From JAAYHV01 sp035268985 (GTDB lineage: Bacteria; Bacillota; Clostridia; Peptostreptococcales; Anaerovoracaceae): a stretch of 38,823 nucleotides of DNA. This document shows, piece after piece, positions 24,044-33,236 of this stretch. Under the pieces are notes generated by a model. The model did no database searches, was not told the DNA's origin, and saw nothing but the letters and a program-made list of their open reading frames with translations. The position numbers and the translations under genes are program-made. Position 1 is the stretch's first letter. Each line of letters opens with the position of its first letter. Location: positions 1 to 38,823 of the forward strand of contig DATFJV010000022.1 of the NCBI GenBank assembly GCA_035268985.1, given 5' to 3'.

Positions 24044-25344
24044 TATTCTTCTCCTTCTATATCTTCTTCATCATCTTCTTTTATGTCTATAGTTTCTACA
24101 ACAATCTTTTCTTCAGTTATTACGGCCGTATCATTGGCAACATAATCAAGCACTGGGTTTCCATCGCTTAATGTGGCTATATTTATAGGTCTTTGAGGAT
24201 TTCCATCCTCTGAGAACCTAAAAGTTCCTGTTACGCCTTTCAAATTATATGTATCTGCCAAAGCTTCTCTAACTGCTTCATGATCTGTACTCCCCGCATC
24301 ATTAATAGCATTTATGATTAATAGGTAAGCATCATATCCTAAGGCTACATTCTCTGATGGAACTTCATTTTGACCATACTTTAATTTGTATTCCAATAAG
24401 AACTTATCCGCTTCTAAGGAAGCATTATCGTTAGTTTTTTTTGGTTCCGTTACAATTGTATCCGATGCAAACGCAACCTTTATATCAGGATGTTTTTTCA
24501 TCATGTCATAGAACTCTTGTTTACTCCAATCCTTGGTTCCTAAAAATGTAATGTCTGTTAACCCTTGATTTTCAATTTCAGTAAAAATTGCATCAGCTTT
24601 ATTTAATCCAACTGGCATAAATAAAACGGAAGGCTCAAACCTTTTTATGGATCCCATTAAAGTCTCAAAATCACTTTCATCAGAGTCAATTGAAATATTC
24701 ATGGATAAAGAATGTTTCTCATTGTCATATGTATCCATTTGGTATACAAAATTTCTAATTATTGACCTATGAGCATCATCATCTTTAATCTTAATAATAC
24801 CAACAGTACTTGCCTTCATTTTTTCAATTGCATATTCTGCTAGACCTTTACCTACAGTTGACTCAAGGGCACTTACTCTAAAATAGTAGTCATTGTCTAA
24901 AGTTATAAGGGGATTGGAACAGGATGGTGTTATTGCAGGTATCTGAACCTGTTTAATTGTATCACTAGCAGCCAATGAGCAAACTTCCCCTGCACTTCCT
25001 ATGATTCCTATAGGGTCTAATTTTATAAGTCCTTCAATTGCACTTTTAGAAGTATAGATATTTGATTGATTATCAATTACCACTATTTCAATTTCTTTAC
25101 CGATAACCTCTCCATAAATGCTGTTAGCCAATTCAATACCAGCAATCTCATCCTTACCTTCCTTAGAATACTCCCCTGTCTGAGCTTCAAAAACTCCAAT
25201 AACTATCTTTTCTTGATAATCGCTGGATAAATATGTTTGTTCAAAAATCTTATATGTTGAACATCCAGTTAGTACTGTAGCTATTAATATTAGAATTACT
25301 AAAGGCAGCAGTATTTTTTTTAATTTCATCATTTTACCTCTCAT
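24043..25344 (-). CDS. Lipoprotein, branched-chain amino-acid-type ABC substrate-binding protein
   Basis: A 433-residue exported lipoprotein. The lipobox LTGC places the acylated cysteine at C28, after a lysine-rich start and a hydrophobic stretch at about residues 11-26. The rest is a type I periplasmic-binding fold of the LivJ family (Peripla_BP_6): VIGVFEAQTGEYSKEGKDEI at the start, GIIGSAGEVCSLAA, and VALGYDAYLLIINAI near the end. The last roughly 15 residues are very acidic. No permease or ATPase gene (LivHMGF) is nearby, so it is an orphan binding protein or receptor. An alternative start at Met5/6 is possible because AGAGG precedes both. Confidence 0.87.
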   Translation of the reverse strand: MRGKMMKLKKILLPLVILILIATVLTGCSTYKIFEQTYLSSDYQEKIVIGVFEAQTGEYSKEGKDEIAGIELANSIYGEVIGKEIEIVVIDNQSNIYTSKSAIEGLIKLDPIGIIGSAGEVCSLAASDTIKQVQIPAITPSCSNPLITLDNDYYFRVSALESTVGKGLAEYAIEKMKASTVGIIKIKDDDAHRSIIRNFVYQMDTYDNEKHSLSMNISIDSDESDFETLMGSIKRFEPSVLFMPVGLNKADAIFTEIENQGLTDITFLGTKDWSKQEFYDMMKKHPDIKVAFASDTIVTEPKKTNDNASLEADKFLLEYKLKYGQNEVPSENVALGYDAYLLIINAINDAGSTDHEAVREALADTYNLKGVTGTFRFSEDGNPQRPINIATLSDGNPVLDYVANDTAVITEEKIVVETIDIKEDDEEDIEGEE

Positions 25345-25345
25345 A

Positions 25346-26311
25346 TTAAATACCTCTTATCGCTTCTTTTAGATAATCTACAGATTCAATCTGATTTATT
25401 TGATTTCTAAAAGCCGAAGAATTTGGTAAACCTTTGGTATACCAAGCAACATGCTTTCTCATTTCTCTAACTGCAACTGTTTCGCCTTTATATTTTGCAG
25501 TTAAGTCTAAATGTTTTAGCATAATTTCTTTTCGTTCTTCGATTGTAGGAATAGGTATATTAATATTACCGTCATATGCCATTATTAGTTCTCGAAAAAT
25601 CCAAGGATTTCCAAGAGCTCCTCTAGCAACCATTATAAAGTCACAACCAGTTTCATTAAGCATATTTATCCCATCTTCCTTGGAAAAAACATCACCATTA
25701 CCAATAACTGGTATTTTTACACTATTCTTAACTTCCTTAATTATATCCCAGTTCGCATATCCTGAGTAGTACTGTTCTTTGGTTCTTCCGTGGACAGCCA
25801 CTGCCGCTGCACCACCTTCTTCTATAGCTTTTGCCACAGAAGTCGCATTAATATTACTTGCATCGTATCCTATTCTTATTTTTGCTGTAATAGGAACGTT
25901 TGATACCTTCACCAAAGTATCTATTATCTCATAAATTTTATCTACGTCTCTTAATAAGGCAGCACCTTCTCCATTTTTAGTTACCTTTGGAACAGGGCAG
26001 CCCATATTGACATCAATTAAATCAGGTTTATATTCTAATACTATTTTTGCTGCTTCAGCCATGATCTTTGGATCAGATCCAAAAATCTGGACACCTATAG
26101 GTCTTTGATCTTCAGAAAGACTAATCATATTTCTGGATTTTAAGTCGCCATAATATAGTCCTTTTGCGCTAATCATCTCAGTATATAGCATAGAAGCTCC
26201 AAGATCTTTTGAAATGCTTCTCATTGCTTTGTCAGTAACCCCTGCTAGTGGTGCTAAAAAAAACGGGTTCTCAAAAGCAATATTTCCAATTCTTTTGTTG
26301 AATATAGTCAT
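25346..26311 (-). CDS. dusB: tRNA-dihydrouridine synthase DusB
   Basis: A 321-residue FMN-dependent TIM-barrel enzyme that reduces specific uridines in tRNA to dihydrouridine. The start APLAGVTDKAMR and the motif NMGCPVPKV, with catalytic C105, identify the Dus family. AVHGRTKEQYYSGYANW and NGDVFSKEDG are the later conserved blocks. It shares a base with coaX upstream (TAATG) and is separated from the binding lipoprotein by one base. Its place after coaX in a tilS-ftsH region echoes the Bacillus chromosome. Confidence 0.96.
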   Translation of the reverse strand: MTIFNKRIGNIAFENPFFLAPLAGVTDKAMRSISKDLGASMLYTEMISAKGLYYGDLKSRNMISLSEDQRPIGVQIFGSDPKIMAEAAKIVLEYKPDLIDVNMGCPVPKVTKNGEGAALLRDVDKIYEIIDTLVKVSNVPITAKIRIGYDASNINATSVAKAIEEGGAAAVAVHGRTKEQYYSGYANWDIIKEVKNSVKIPVIGNGDVFSKEDGINMLNETGCDFIMVARGALGNPWIFRELIMAYDGNINIPIPTIEERKEIMLKHLDLTAKYKGETVAVREMRKHVAWYTKGLPNSSAFRNQINQIESVDYLKEAIRGI

Positions 26312-27183
26312 TAGTCTAGTAATAACTCCATTTTTTCTTCATCATTTAGGACCCTAATGTCTAATTTATCTCCATTTTTCTTTTGCTTAGCCTTTTTGTT
26401 CTTTCTATTCTTTTCGTATATTACTTCTAAACCTTCTAGAGTTAAAAGCTTGTCAACGTAATCAATGCAATCAAGGCCAGTTTCAAGTAAAGTTGCAAGA
26501 CCACCTGTAGCAATTACCTTAACATCATCTTCATTTCCATGTATCTCACCTAATTCTTTTTTCATCATCTTTGATATATAGTCCACAACTCCCATATGAC
26601 CATAAATCAAACCTGATTGCATGCTTTCTATTGTATTTTTACATATGGTTTTCCCCGTGATTTCCAACTCAACTTTAGGTAATTTTGAAGTTTTTTCAAA
26701 TAATGCTTCAGATGAAATCTTTAACCCCGGTGCTATTGTACCTCCCAAGTATTCCGCATTTTCAGAAACGGCACAAAAAGTTGTTGCCGTACCAAAATCA
26801 ATTATAACTAGCGGTCCACCATACTTAGCATGGGCAGAAACCGCATTTACAATTCTATCGGCACCAACTTGTTTGGGATTATCATATTTTATTATTAATC
26901 CAGTTTTCACACCAGATGCTACAACAATAGCCCTATTATCAAAGTACTTTTGGGACATATGTTGCAAAGTATATAGAACTGATGGAACTACAGTGGATAT
27001 GATTACATCATGAATATCTTTAGGGTTAAGTCCTTCGTGATAAAACAATTGATATATAAGCATACCATATTCATCAGCACTTTTTTTATTATCAGTTTCA
27101 AGTCTCCAGTTTGTGACAAGTTTTCTATCATCAAAAACTCCTAGAACAATGTTACTATTCCCCACATCAAATGCTAATAGCAT
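26311..27183 (-). CDS. coaX: Type III pantothenate kinase
   Basis: A 290-residue type III pantothenate kinase, the first step of CoA synthesis, distinct from CoaA and insensitive to CoA feedback. It has AFDVGNSNIV at the N-terminus, then VGADRIVNAV and VIDFGTATTFCAV, the P-loop-like motifs of the ASKHA fold. AGGAGG is seven bases upstream of the ATG. The C-terminal roughly 35 residues (a KNRKNKKAKQKKNG basic run followed by an acidic end) extend beyond the usual ~255-residue enzyme. Together with ftsH, tilS and dusB it forms a conserved chromosomal group. Confidence 0.96.
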   Translation of the reverse strand: MLLAFDVGNSNIVLGVFDDRKLVTNWRLETDNKKSADEYGMLIYQLFYHEGLNPKDIHDVIISTVVPSVLYTLQHMSQKYFDNRAIVVASGVKTGLIIKYDNPKQVGADRIVNAVSAHAKYGGPLVIIDFGTATTFCAVSENAEYLGGTIAPGLKISSEALFEKTSKLPKVELEITGKTICKNTIESMQSGLIYGHMGVVDYISKMMKKELGEIHGNEDDVKVIATGGLATLLETGLDCIDYVDKLLTLEGLEVIYEKNRKNKKAKQKKNGDKLDIRVLNDEEKMELLLD

Positions 27184-27195
27184 TAAACTGACCTC

Positions 27196-28770
27196 CTATA
27201 CTACTTTTTCTAGTCTTTGCAATGCCAATGCTATAGTTAGCCCTGGTATTATTCTATTTCCTGTTATTTCAGCACCTAGTATTTCATTAATTCTCTTTAA
27301 CCTATATTGTACTGTATTTGTATGAATACCCATGAAAGAAGCAGTATTGTTGCTATTCATCCCTGCATCTAACACAAATGTTTCCAATGTATCCAACAAC
27401 TGTTTAGCTTTATTAGGCGCCAACTCCCTATTAAAAGACTCCAATAATTCTAAATAATCTTTCTTAAGGTGTCCATTTTGTATATGAATGTTAATACAGT
27501 TACTTACTAAAGTAAGCTCATATTTTGTAAACACTCTCTTATATGGGAAAACGCCTTCAACAAATGTCCATGTTTCATTTATTAGCTTAAACCCATCAGC
27601 AGCACCTTCTATCCCGTCGATACCAGTGACATGAAATATTCTTACTTCTTTGTGATTTTCTTTTAAGCTATTAAACAAGTCTAAGCACACATTCTTATCG
27701 CTAATTTCTTCGTTTCCTTTATCATTTTTTAATATAACACCGTAGGTATCCTTATCTTCAACCACCTTAATCAATTTAAACTCATCTTGATCATTAAAAT
27801 CATCCATGATCTTTATACCATCTTCGTTTTCGATTCCAGATGCATAAAACACACTAATCACCTTATCGTTAGACAAATCAGCTTCACCTTTGATACTATA
27901 ACCCATGCTTTTATTACCCCTGTACAATGCTTTTACAAACTCAGCATTGGCATCACTTTCAGGTGTAAATTTCCACATACCCATGGCTAACTCAATAATC
28001 TCAGCAAGTTTAGTTATTTCTCCAGCAGAATAATTGTCCTCGTTATCGACAATGAACAAGAAATATTTTTCTTTATTAATTACAACTGGACCCCAATATG
28101 TTAAAACTCCATTGACATCTACTAAAGTATATACTCCAGTCTTTTCAAAAGTCTTCTTTTTCCCCAACCTAATAGCCTCTTCAATTGAAGTCTTATGTCT
28201 AGTTTCTACACTTAAAATAGGATTGAAGTCTTCGCTTAATAAAACCACTTGGAAATCATTTTTCAGCGCCGATTCTCTAAGTGCGGACTGAAAATTGCTA
28301 TGCTTTTCAAAATTCAACAAATGATAAATTGTATTATTAATCAAGCTGTTTTTATAACTATCTCCATAAAGAATTTTATCTTGTATTTGCTCCAAAACAT
28401 TTGAGTAAGTGATTTCGCTATTGGTAAATATCGATATCAAAGGAAAATTGAGTTCTTCCGCTCTTTCTATTACTTTTTTGTGAACACTTTTTACACCGTC
28501 GTTAGTACAAAATATAACTAACGCAGCAACGGAAGCTTTTGCTAATCCTTCCACAAATTTACACTGCAATTCAATATCATCTATGCATTGCCAAAAATGA
28601 GTCAAAACAAGTTGTTCCCTCACTCCGTTATTTTTGATTCCTATTTTTAAGTTAGTTTCATCTAAAACGGATATTGTTCTCACCCTATTATCTAGTCTTT
28701 TATCCCCTGCTAATACAATGCTGTTTTTAAAAACTTCCAACTGCAAACAGTCACTAATTGTAATCCTCAT
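27196..28770 (-). CDS. PucR-family transcriptional regulator
   Basis: A 524-residue regulator of the PucR/CdaR type. The N-terminal about 120 residues look like the PucR (purine-catabolism regulator) domain, with LDNRVRTISVLDETNL then WQCIDDIE. The middle matches the GGDEF-like CdaR region loosely. The C-terminus is the PucR helix-turn-helix, NNTASFMGIHTNTVQYRLKR. Such regulators control purine, sugar-acid or amino-acid catabolic genes, usually nearby, but here it sits between ftsH and coaX with no such genes, so its targets are elsewhere. AGGAG precedes the ATG and it follows ftsH by nine bases. Confidence 0.88.
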   Translation of the reverse strand: MRITISDCLQLEVFKNSIVLAGDKRLDNRVRTISVLDETNLKIGIKNNGVREQLVLTHFWQCIDDIELQCKFVEGLAKASVAALVIFCTNDGVKSVHKKVIERAEELNFPLISIFTNSEITYSNVLEQIQDKILYGDSYKNSLINNTIYHLLNFEKHSNFQSALRESALKNDFQVVLLSEDFNPILSVETRHKTSIEEAIRLGKKKTFEKTGVYTLVDVNGVLTYWGPVVINKEKYFLFIVDNEDNYSAGEITKLAEIIELAMGMWKFTPESDANAEFVKALYRGNKSMGYSIKGEADLSNDKVISVFYASGIENEDGIKIMDDFNDQDEFKLIKVVEDKDTYGVILKNDKGNEEISDKNVCLDLFNSLKENHKEVRIFHVTGIDGIEGAADGFKLINETWTFVEGVFPYKRVFTKYELTLVSNCINIHIQNGHLKKDYLELLESFNRELAPNKAKQLLDTLETFVLDAGMNSNNTASFMGIHTNTVQYRLKRINEILGAEITGNRIIPGLTIALALQRLEKVV

Positions 28771-28779
28771 AACAATCTC

Positions 28780-30840
28780 CTAATTATCCTCGTCGACTTC
28801 AGATTCTTCCTTTGATTCTTCTTCAGTTTCTTCCTCGGTTTTTTTCTTTGATTCTTTTTCTTCATTCTCGTCATCATCAGAAAGATAGTCGGAATCAAAT
28901 TTCGCAAGTTCTTCCTCTAATTTTTTCTTCTCTTCTTCTTGTTTTTTTATTCTTTCTTGAGATTCTTCTTCATTTGCCTTTTTAGTTTGTTCATCTTTAA
29001 TCTTAACAGCTTCTACCATCTCTTCTGGCGTCATTACTCCAGTAAATAATGCTTCAAATTGTTCAGCATCAATGGTTTCAACTTCTAATAAAGTTTCTGC
29101 TATATTAACTAATTTATCCATATTATCACTTATTAGTTTTTTAGTCTCTTCATAAGCACTTTCCAACATTGTCTTAATTTCATAATCGATTTCAGAAGCT
29201 ACCATTTCCGAATAATTCTGCCTTGTTGAAAAATCTTTTCCTAAGAAGACTTCATCATTTGAAGTATAACTCACTGGTCCCATTTTTTCACTAAACCCAT
29301 ATTTTGTAATCATTTCCTTAGCTATGGCCGTAGCTCTTTGTAAATCATTGGAAGCCCCAGTACTGATATCATCCAAAGTAAGTTCCTCAGCTACCCTACC
29401 TGCTAATAAATGCTTGATAGTAGATATCATTCTTCCTCTAGTTTCAAAGTATTTATCATCTTCAGGAAGATACATAGTAAATCCACCTGCTGAACCTCTA
29501 GGAACTATTGTAACTTGATGTACTGGATCCGAATCAGGAAGAGCTCTCATAACAATCGCATGACCAGCTTCGTGATAAGCTGTGAGTTTTCTTTCTTTTT
29601 CACTCATCACTCGCGATTTTTTAGCAGGACCTGCCATAACCTTCGTAGTAGCTTCTTCTATCTCGTCCATTTTTATCTTTGTTCCATTACGTTTCGCCGT
29701 AATCAGTGCAGCTTCATTTATTAAGTTTTCAATATCTGCAGGAGAAAATCCCGGTGTTCTTCTAGCTAGTATCAGAGGAGAGACCCCTTCTGCCAAAGGT
29801 TTGTTCTTGCTATGTACCTTAAATATTGCCTCTCTAGCTTTAACATCAGGCATACCTATTACTACTTGTCTATCAAATCTACCTGGCCTTAATAACGCAG
29901 GATCTAAAATGTCTGGTCTATTTGTTGCGGCCAAAATTATTATACCAGCATTTTCTTCGAAACCGTCCATCTCAACTAATAGTTGATTTAAGGTCTGTTC
30001 TCTTTCATCATTGCCGCCACCAAGTCCAGCGCCTCTCTTACGACCAACTGCATCAATTTCATCTATAAAGATTATACATGGTGCATTTTTCTTAGCTTGT
30101 TCAAATAAATCCCTAACACGAGATGCACCAACACCAACGAACATTTCAACAAAGTCAGAACCACTTATGGTAAAAAATGGTACTCCTGCTTCTCCTGCTG
30201 CTGCTTTTGATATATATGTTTTACCCGTACCTGGTCTACCAACCAACAATACACCCTTTGGAATTCTTGCCCCAAGCATGTCATACTTGGATGCATCCTT
30301 TAAGAAATCAACTATTTCTTCAAGCTCTTCTTTTTCCTCATCCAAACCGGCTACATCATCAAATTTAAGCTTTTTGCCAGTATCTTTATACATCTTGGAT
30401 TTGTTTTTCCCAAATTGGAAGGCTTTGTTATTGCCTCCTTGGTTCATCATAAAGTAGAATAGGAATCCTAAAGCTGCTATCATAACTAATGTTGGTAATA
30501 TAGATATGAAGGAAAAACCACTTTCCGGTGGATCACTTTCTATTATAATCTTGCCTTCTTCCATCATAGGGTATACATATGTACTATTCAAATAGTCTAT
30601 ATCTATATACGAAGATGCATATGCATAAACTATATCTCCAGATTCCAAAGTCCCCGAAAGTTTCCTGTCAGATATGTTTAATGTTTCAATTTTCCCGCTT
30701 TCTACTTGCTGCACAAATTCAGAGAATTTTATTTCCTTAACTGAAGTTGGATTTTCAACTCCTTTATACATAAAGGCTGCTGTAAGAACGACTGCAAATA
30801 TTATTAAATATATACTTATATTTTTTCCAAATTTTTTCAA
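28780..30840 (-). CDS. ftsH: ATP-dependent zinc metalloprotease FtsH
   Basis: A 686-residue membrane-anchored AAA+ protease that degrades unneeded membrane and regulatory proteins. Two N-terminal transmembrane helices (about 8-25 and 108-126) flank an external loop. The AAA domain has Walker A GRPGTGKT (the usual form is GPPGTGKT), Walker B CIIFIDEIDAVG, and the second region of homology around LLRPGRFDRQV. The peptidase motif HEAGH follows, with a DLQRATAIA helix. The C-terminal roughly 80 residues form a long charged tail rich in E, K and D, probably coiled coil. The start is TTG with GAGG upstream. A TATAAT lies at 30886-30891. Confidence 0.97.
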   Translation of the reverse strand: MKKFGKNISIYLIIFAVVLTAAFMYKGVENPTSVKEIKFSEFVQQVESGKIETLNISDRKLSGTLESGDIVYAYASSYIDIDYLNSTYVYPMMEEGKIIIESDPPESGFSFISILPTLVMIAALGFLFYFMMNQGGNNKAFQFGKNKSKMYKDTGKKLKFDDVAGLDEEKEELEEIVDFLKDASKYDMLGARIPKGVLLVGRPGTGKTYISKAAAGEAGVPFFTISGSDFVEMFVGVGASRVRDLFEQAKKNAPCIIFIDEIDAVGRKRGAGLGGGNDEREQTLNQLLVEMDGFEENAGIIILAATNRPDILDPALLRPGRFDRQVVIGMPDVKAREAIFKVHSKNKPLAEGVSPLILARRTPGFSPADIENLINEAALITAKRNGTKIKMDEIEEATTKVMAGPAKKSRVMSEKERKLTAYHEAGHAIVMRALPDSDPVHQVTIVPRGSAGGFTMYLPEDDKYFETRGRMISTIKHLLAGRVAEELTLDDISTGASNDLQRATAIAKEMITKYGFSEKMGPVSYTSNDEVFLGKDFSTRQNYSEMVASEIDYEIKTMLESAYEETKKLISDNMDKLVNIAETLLEVETIDAEQFEALFTGVMTPEEMVEAVKIKDEQTKKANEEESQERIKKQEEEKKKLEEELAKFDSDYLSDDDENEEKESKKKTEEETEEESKEESEVDEDN

Positions 30841-30877
30841 TTTTGTTTCCTCTCTTTAGTTGTTAATTTAGTACAAA

Positions 30878-30897
30878 TTTTGTCTATTATAACAAAA
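30878..30897 (-). promoter_or_regulatory. ftsH -10 box flanked by an inverted repeat
   Basis: TATAAT (30886-30891, minus strand) is enclosed by TTTTGT and ACAAAA arms (30878-30883 and 30892-30897). No good -35 is seen. The repeat may be chance in AT-rich DNA, but it covers the whole -10 element. Confidence 0.35.
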
Positions 30898-30919
30898 CTG
30901 TCTTGATATTTTACCACAG

Positions 30920-32341
30920 TTAACCAATAATTTCAAGAAGCAACACTAATCTTGTGCTGTTGTCTATCTGATATTTCTGTGAAAATCTCCCTCTCTCTTC
31001 ATCATCTTTCTTTACGAAATGTTCACTTGGCGCAATCCAAAGTATTTCCCTTCCTATGGCAAAAAGTCCTACTTCATCCCTTGATTCCCTTGGTATTTTT
31101 TCATCTATAAAAAAGTCATGTAATTTTTTGGTGCCATTTTTAAAAGGTAAATAATCACCCTCTTGTCTATTTCTGAATTTAATGTTGCCTTCTGTCTTTC
31201 CATGTTCAGCTAAAAACTTCACATAATCAAAAGCAGCAAAACAGCCCGCTTTGTCTTTAATGTATTCCGGTTTTTCCAGAACACTTACTTTAAATTTAAC
31301 CATATTTGCTTTTTTAGCCTCTTCGCTCTTTTCAAATATTATCAAATTGTACTTTCTTCTAGCCACATGTTTTTTTGTTATATCATATCTAGCTGAAGGA
31401 TTATCACTGTTTATAATGTCATATATATCTTTAATAACATTGCGGCCAACGTTGTCCTTTAAGCTCATATTGTATATTATCTTATCAATTGCCCTAAATA
31501 CAATAGCTTTATGATGTTCTATTAGTTTTGTTGTATCCAAGGTTATAGCTTTTAAAACATCTTGACTGCTATCATAATTCACCACACAGTCCTTTAACAC
31601 CTTATCCACAATCTCATCCATATAATCATTTTCCAAGGTTGCAATCTCCCCAAGCCTTCTCAAAGCATCTTGACAACCACTGTTTATGTTTTCTTCTATA
31701 TATGGAAAAAGTTCAAGTCTGATTTTGTTTCTATTATATACCGGTTCGAAATTACTTTTATCAACGTTTGGGGATACTCCCAAGTTTTCTATATAGTCAT
31801 CAATTTCTTTTCTCGTAACATTTAATAAAGGTCTAATTATAATATTGCCATATTCATCAGTTCTTTCTGCTTTTATACCGCTTAAACCACCAATCGCAGT
31901 ACCTCTAACTATTCTAAACATTATAGTTTCGCTTTGATCATTGGCATTTTGGGCAACAGCAATTCTAATATTGTTTGTACCATTTTCTTTTAACTCTTTA
32001 GCAACTTTAGCAAAAGCGCTATATCTTTCGTTTCTACCCGCTTCTTCTGAGCCAATTTTTTCTTCTTCAGCTATTTTTATGCAGTCTTTAACAAAACTTC
32101 GACAAGGCCAGCCTTTCTCTAGACATAAATCTTCTACCCTCTTTTGTTCTTCATCACAAGCAGTAGGTCTAAATTTATGATTAAGATGGACTGGATATAT
32201 GTTTAAATTCATTTCTTCTGCTAGTGAATCCAAAGCATAAAAAAGGCACAATGAATCCGGTCCTCCTGAAAGACCCAACACTATATTTGCTTTTTCTTCA
32301 ATTAAACCACTATCTAATATCTTTTGAACTACTTTATTCAT
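30920..32341 (-). CDS. tilS: tRNA(Ile)-lysidine synthetase
   Basis: A 473-residue enzyme that converts C34 of tRNA-Ile(CAU) to lysidine, changing decoding from AUG to AUA. The PP-loop SGGPDS lies at residues 25-30, HLNHKFR and the conserved NDQSETIMFRI follow, and the C-terminal domain ends in the TilS-type fold. The start is ATG at 32341, with AGGAG five bases away; an in-frame GTG at 32347 lies within that ribosome site and is rejected. It follows tatD by eight bases. hprT, which lies between tilS and ftsH in many Firmicutes, is not here. Confidence 0.95.
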   Translation of the reverse strand: MNKVVQKILDSGLIEEKANIVLGLSGGPDSLCLFYALDSLAEEMNLNIYPVHLNHKFRPTACDEEQKRVEDLCLEKGWPCRSFVKDCIKIAEEEKIGSEEAGRNERYSAFAKVAKELKENGTNNIRIAVAQNANDQSETIMFRIVRGTAIGGLSGIKAERTDEYGNIIIRPLLNVTRKEIDDYIENLGVSPNVDKSNFEPVYNRNKIRLELFPYIEENINSGCQDALRRLGEIATLENDYMDEIVDKVLKDCVVNYDSSQDVLKAITLDTTKLIEHHKAIVFRAIDKIIYNMSLKDNVGRNVIKDIYDIINSDNPSARYDITKKHVARRKYNLIIFEKSEEAKKANMVKFKVSVLEKPEYIKDKAGCFAAFDYVKFLAEHGKTEGNIKFRNRQEGDYLPFKNGTKKLHDFFIDEKIPRESRDEVGLFAIGREILWIAPSEHFVKKDDEERGRFSQKYQIDNSTRLVLLLEIIG

Positions 32342-32349
32342 TTTCACTC

Positions 32350-33171
32350 CTATTTAATGTTAAAAAAAACTTTTGCGTTGTTTAAAGTTATATCTGCAGC
32401 TTCTTCGTAGTTTATCTGTTTTAACAATGCTATCCTTCTAACCACATGTTCTACATAAACAGATTTATTTTCCCTTCCCCTAAAGGGCACCGGCGCTAAA
32501 TAAGGCGCATCTGTTTCAGATAACAAATATTCAATTGGTATCGTCTGTACAACCTCCACAGTTTTTCTGTTATTTTTATACGTTATTGGCCCTGCAATAG
32601 AGATGGTTGCACCCAATGCTATATACTGTAATGCCATTTCCTTTGAACCAGAATAACAATGTATTTGAACCCTAGCATCTTCCTCATAAGGGCCTTTTCT
32701 TCTCGGAAACCATGATTTTCTTTCATCAGAAAAAGCATCTTCTTGTTTAAGTATGTCTAAGGTGTCTTGATCAGCACTTCTAGAATGAATCATAATTGGC
32801 ATTTTTAGCTTATTGGCTAATTTGATTTGTTTTCTAAACCAATATTTTTGTACATCCCTTTCGGACTTATTATAATGGTAATCAAGTCCTATCTCTCCTA
32901 TTGCCATAATCTTATTTTTTTTTGCAAGATTTTCTATAAAAAGTAAAGTCTCTTCATCAATATCCTTGGCGTTATGTGGATGAATTCCCACAGCACCATA
33001 GCAAAAATCGTACTTTTCACAATTCTTTACAACCTGCATCGAAGACTCCAAAGTATCTCCAGCATCCATTATATATTTAATCTGAGAACCTCTGATTTCT
33101 TTTGCAAGATTTTCTCTTTTTGCCTCATCGTATTTTTCAAAATTTAAATGTGTGTGTGCATCAAATAACAT
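32350..33171 (-). CDS. tatD: TatD-family metal-dependent hydrolase
   Basis: A 273-residue TatD/YcfH-type hydrolase with a TIM-barrel fold, thought to act as a DNase or deacylase. Metal ligands are H6 and H8 in DAHTHLNF, with GEIGLDYHY, IHSRSAD, IHCYSGS and SETDAPYLAPVPFRGREN downstream. A short insert (about residues 152-165, rich in R and K) precedes the HCYSG motif. GGAG upstream of the ATG starts it. A terminator at 33188-33222 separates it from metG, so expression may be partly read-through or from its own weak promoter. Confidence 0.93.
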   Translation of the reverse strand: MLFDAHTHLNFEKYDEAKRENLAKEIRGSQIKYIMDAGDTLESSMQVVKNCEKYDFCYGAVGIHPHNAKDIDEETLLFIENLAKKNKIMAIGEIGLDYHYNKSERDVQKYWFRKQIKLANKLKMPIMIHSRSADQDTLDILKQEDAFSDERKSWFPRRKGPYEEDARVQIHCYSGSKEMALQYIALGATISIAGPITYKNNRKTVEVVQTIPIEYLLSETDAPYLAPVPFRGRENKSVYVEHVVRRIALLKQINYEEAADITLNNAKVFFNIK

Positions 33172-33187
33172 TTTTTCTCCTAAACAT

Positions 33188-33222
33188 AAATTAAGCCTCG
33201 AAGGCCAAGAGACCTTCGAGAC
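33188..33222 (-). terminator. Rho-independent terminator after metG
   Basis: On the minus strand GTCTCGAAGG pairs with CCTTCGAGGC (one G-T) around an 8-base loop and runs into TTAATTT, just past the metG stop. Confidence 0.85.
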
Positions 33223-33236
33223 TTTTATTCTATTAA

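Noticed and set aside
29582..30457. Two plus-strand open frames opposite ftsH
   Set aside because: Antisense shadows of the conserved AAA and peptidase domains. No start signal and no homology pattern.
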